A DNA stretch of 17,822 bases. Origin: Granulosicoccaceae bacterium (lineage in GTDB: Bacteria > Pseudomonadota > Gammaproteobacteria > Granulosicoccales > Granulosicoccaceae). Positions 16,146 through 17,822 of the stretch are shown piece by piece (position 1 is the stretch's first letter; every line of letters starts with the position of its first letter). A program made the translations under genes and the position numbers. Location of the stretch: NCBI GenBank assembly GCA_023301405.1, contig JALZUX010000258.1:1-17822 (forward strand), read 5' to 3'. The notes below the pieces were generated by a model. That model saw only the letters and a list, made by a program, of their open reading frames with translations, searched no databases and was not told the DNA's origin.

Positions 16146-17822
16146 GTGTTAAGCACCAGAATTATTCAAAGCCTCCGCGCGCTACTGACACCCACAGCAC
16201 TGCTGTTTACGCTACTCAGCGCACTGATGTCCGGCTGCGGCACCCAACAAGTACGAACCGACTCCGGAACAACACCCATTCAGGCGCAAAAGCCAACACC
16301 AGAAATGGCCAATCAACTCCTGGCCAGTGGCGACACTGCGCAGGCAGCTCACATATACGCTCAACTAGCGAGTACCGAAACCGACCCACAACGGCAGCAG
16401 GAATTACAACTGCTGGCAACTGAGTTGTACTTTGATAGCGAACTCTACAACGATGGCGCCAGGTTATTCAGCGCCCTGCCGGCAACAATGAGTATTCAAC
16501 CACTACAGCAACGCAGAGACATAGCCGAAGCTTATTATCTAATCGCGCAACGCCAACCACAGGAAGCACTACAACGGTTGCCACAACTGCGCGCCCTCAC
16601 CGACTCAATATCGCGCAATAGAAGCTTGGAAATCCAAGCTCGCGCCCATGAATTATTAGGTCAACCCGCCAAGTCTCTTAAAGCACGCATTCAAATTGAA
16701 GCCAATTTGACCATCCCTCAGTCGGTGAATCTAAATCACACACGAATATGGCAAATGCTTAGCAGTTTAGATTCTGAGAGCCTACAACACATGACAAAAA
16801 CTCCGGGAGGCACCACTTATCGAGGCTGGCTGGAGTACACCATGCTGGCACGCAGTGAAAAATCACTTACCCCGGAAATCTACGCCCAACGAAGCGCCTT
16901 ATGGCAAAGCCGCTACAACGGCCACCCCGCCGCCGCTGTGGCACAAGGCGGCTTTGCCGACGACACCGTACAAACCGCAACGCGTACTTCTATCAACCCC
17001 AGCCAAATAGCACTACTTCTACCCTTGACAGGACAATTTAGCGAAATTGGCGCCGCCATAAAATCAGGATTCATTGCCGCCCGTTTCACGGATGGCGCAG
17101 CAACATCAGTAAAACTCTACGACACGAAAAGCAATGCAGGCCATGCCGTCGAACAATATCAACTCGCCACAAGTGAAGGCGCTTCGCTGGTAATAGGGCC
17201 ACTGAACAAATCGGCAGTAATTAACCTTGCAGCTAACAACCTCATCGCGGTGCCCACATTGTCACTTAATTATGTCGGGGACAACCTACCGGGCCACGCC
17301 AATCTCTATCAATTCGGCCTGCTACCAGAGGACGAAGCTCGTGATGCCGCTCACTACGCAAAAAACGAAAAACACAACAAAGCACTAATCTTTGCGTCTG
17401 ACAGCGTCATTGGCCAACGCATGGCCGATGCATTCAGTGCAACCTTCAGCGCCAACGGCGGACAAGTTATTGGCACTGAATCAATTCCTGAAGATGCCTA
17501 CGATTACTCCCGACAACTCACCAAACTGCTAGCCATTAACTCCAGTCACTCCCGCAAACGGAACCTGGAAAAACTACTTGATACAAACCTAGAGTTTGAA
17601 CCTGCAATTCGCGCTGATATCGATGTTATTTTTATGGCGGTAAACTCAGAACACGCCAGATTGCTAAAGCCACAATTAAAATTCCACCATGCCGGAGATG
17701 TACCTGTGCTAAGCACCTCAATGGTGTTTTCGGGCAAAACAGATGAAAAAGCTGATAGTGACTTAACGGGTGTTCGCTTCAATGAGATTCCGTGGCTTCT
17801 CACCGATGCTACCAGCAACTCA
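16146..17822 (+). CDS. lpoA: Penicillin-binding protein activator LpoA (3' end cut off by window edge)
   Basis: Outer-membrane lipoprotein (formerly YraM/LppC family) that reaches through the periplasm to activate the peptidoglycan synthase PBP1A. The 559 visible residues of a protein usually near 600-680 show a lipoprotein signal (about 1-30, hydrophobic ALLFTLLSAL) ending MSGC with the lipidated Cys 31. An N-terminal helical TPR-like domain follows (about 45-270). A periplasmic-binding-protein-like domain starts near residue 285 (QIALLLPLTGQFSEIGAAIKSG is the usual entry motif). LVIGPLNKSAV, a later IFMAVNSEHARLLKP and GVRFNEIPWLL also fit LpoA. The GTG at 16146 is chosen because GGAG lies five bases upstream and a complete signal peptide follows. 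An ATG nine bases further upstream is in another frame and stops at once. The lipobox has Met at -3 where Leu is usual. Confidence 0.95.
   Translation, partial: MLSTRIIQSLRALLTPTALLFTLLSALMSGCGTQQVRTDSGTTPIQAQKPTPEMANQLLASGDTAQAAHIYAQLASTETDPQRQQELQLLATELYFDSELYNDGARLFSALPATMSIQPLQQRRDIAEAYYLIAQRQPQEALQRLPQLRALTDSISRNRSLEIQARAHELLGQPAKSLKARIQIEANLTIPQSVNLNHTRIWQMLSSLDSESLQHMTKTPGGTTYRGWLEYTMLARSEKSLTPEIYAQRSALWQSRYNGHPAAAVAQGGFADDTVQTATRTSINPSQIALLLPLTGQFSEIGAAIKSGFIAARFTDGAATSVKLYDTKSNAGHAVEQYQLATSEGASLVIGPLNKSAVINLAANNLIAVPTLSLNYVGDNLPGHANLYQFGLLPEDEARDAAHYAKNEKHNKALIFASDSVIGQRMADAFSATFSANGGQVIGTESIPEDAYDYSRQLTKLLAINSSHSRKRNLEKLLDTNLEFEPAIRADIDVIFMAVNSEHARLLKPQLKFHHAGDVPVLSTSMVFSGKTDEKADSDLTGVRFNEIPWLLTDATSNS

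Noticed and set aside
16135..16152. ATG at 16135 as start of lpoA
   Set aside because: It is in another frame and reaches TAA after five codons; the GTG at 16146 with GGAG upstream gives the full lipoprotein signal.

Overview
The window carries most of the division and cell wall (dcw) cluster of a Gram-negative bacterium. All dcw genes are on the minus strand, so they are transcribed from right to left. They are followed at the right end by the RNase P RNA gene and an rsmI / lpoA pair. LpoA is a gammaproteobacterial outer-membrane lipoprotein. MurE has the DNPR motif of meso-diaminopimelate-adding enzymes, and the RNase P RNA is type A and close to that of E. coli. From memory, the order lpoA-rsmI-rnpB-mraZ-dcw resembles Pseudomonas more than E. 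coli. I therefore infer a gammaproteobacterium with moderate GC. I cannot name the genus.

Layout in transcription order of the cluster: mraZ (14397-13936), rsmH, ftsL, ftsI, murE, mraY, murD, ftsW, murG, murC, a 51-codon open frame, ftsQ, ftsA and ftsZ, which is cut at base 1. Nearly every junction is a 1-17 base overlap, many of them ATGA or GTGA. The only clear gap is 52 bases before ftsZ, where a good Shine-Dalgarno sequence appears. No terminator is visible inside the cluster, so it looks like one translationally coupled operon. Its products make UDP-MurNAc-peptides and lipid I/II (murC, murD, murE, mraY, murG), polymerise and cross-link septal peptidoglycan (ftsW, ftsI), and build the divisome (ftsL, ftsQ, ftsA, ftsZ). 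MraZ is the likely regulator and RsmH a 16S rRNA methyltransferase.

Right of mraZ is a 354-base divergent intergenic region. It holds a candidate MraZ operator and promoter pointing left and an rnpB promoter pointing right. rnpB (plus strand) converges on rsmI (minus strand) with only 22 bases between them. rsmI is divergent from lpoA, which runs off the right edge. RsmI and RsmH modify the same 16S rRNA nucleotide, C1402. LpoA activates the septum- and wall-building synthase PBP1A.

I see no phage, transposon, CRISPR or defence system. The points worth attention are structural. murF is missing from between murE and mraY. ddl (and murB) are missing from between murC and ftsQ. That second site instead holds an unannotated 51-codon frame that overlaps murC and ftsQ by exactly 4 bases at both ends and contains a 12-bp RNA hairpin. 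It may be a new small dcw gene or an internally deleted remnant of ddl.
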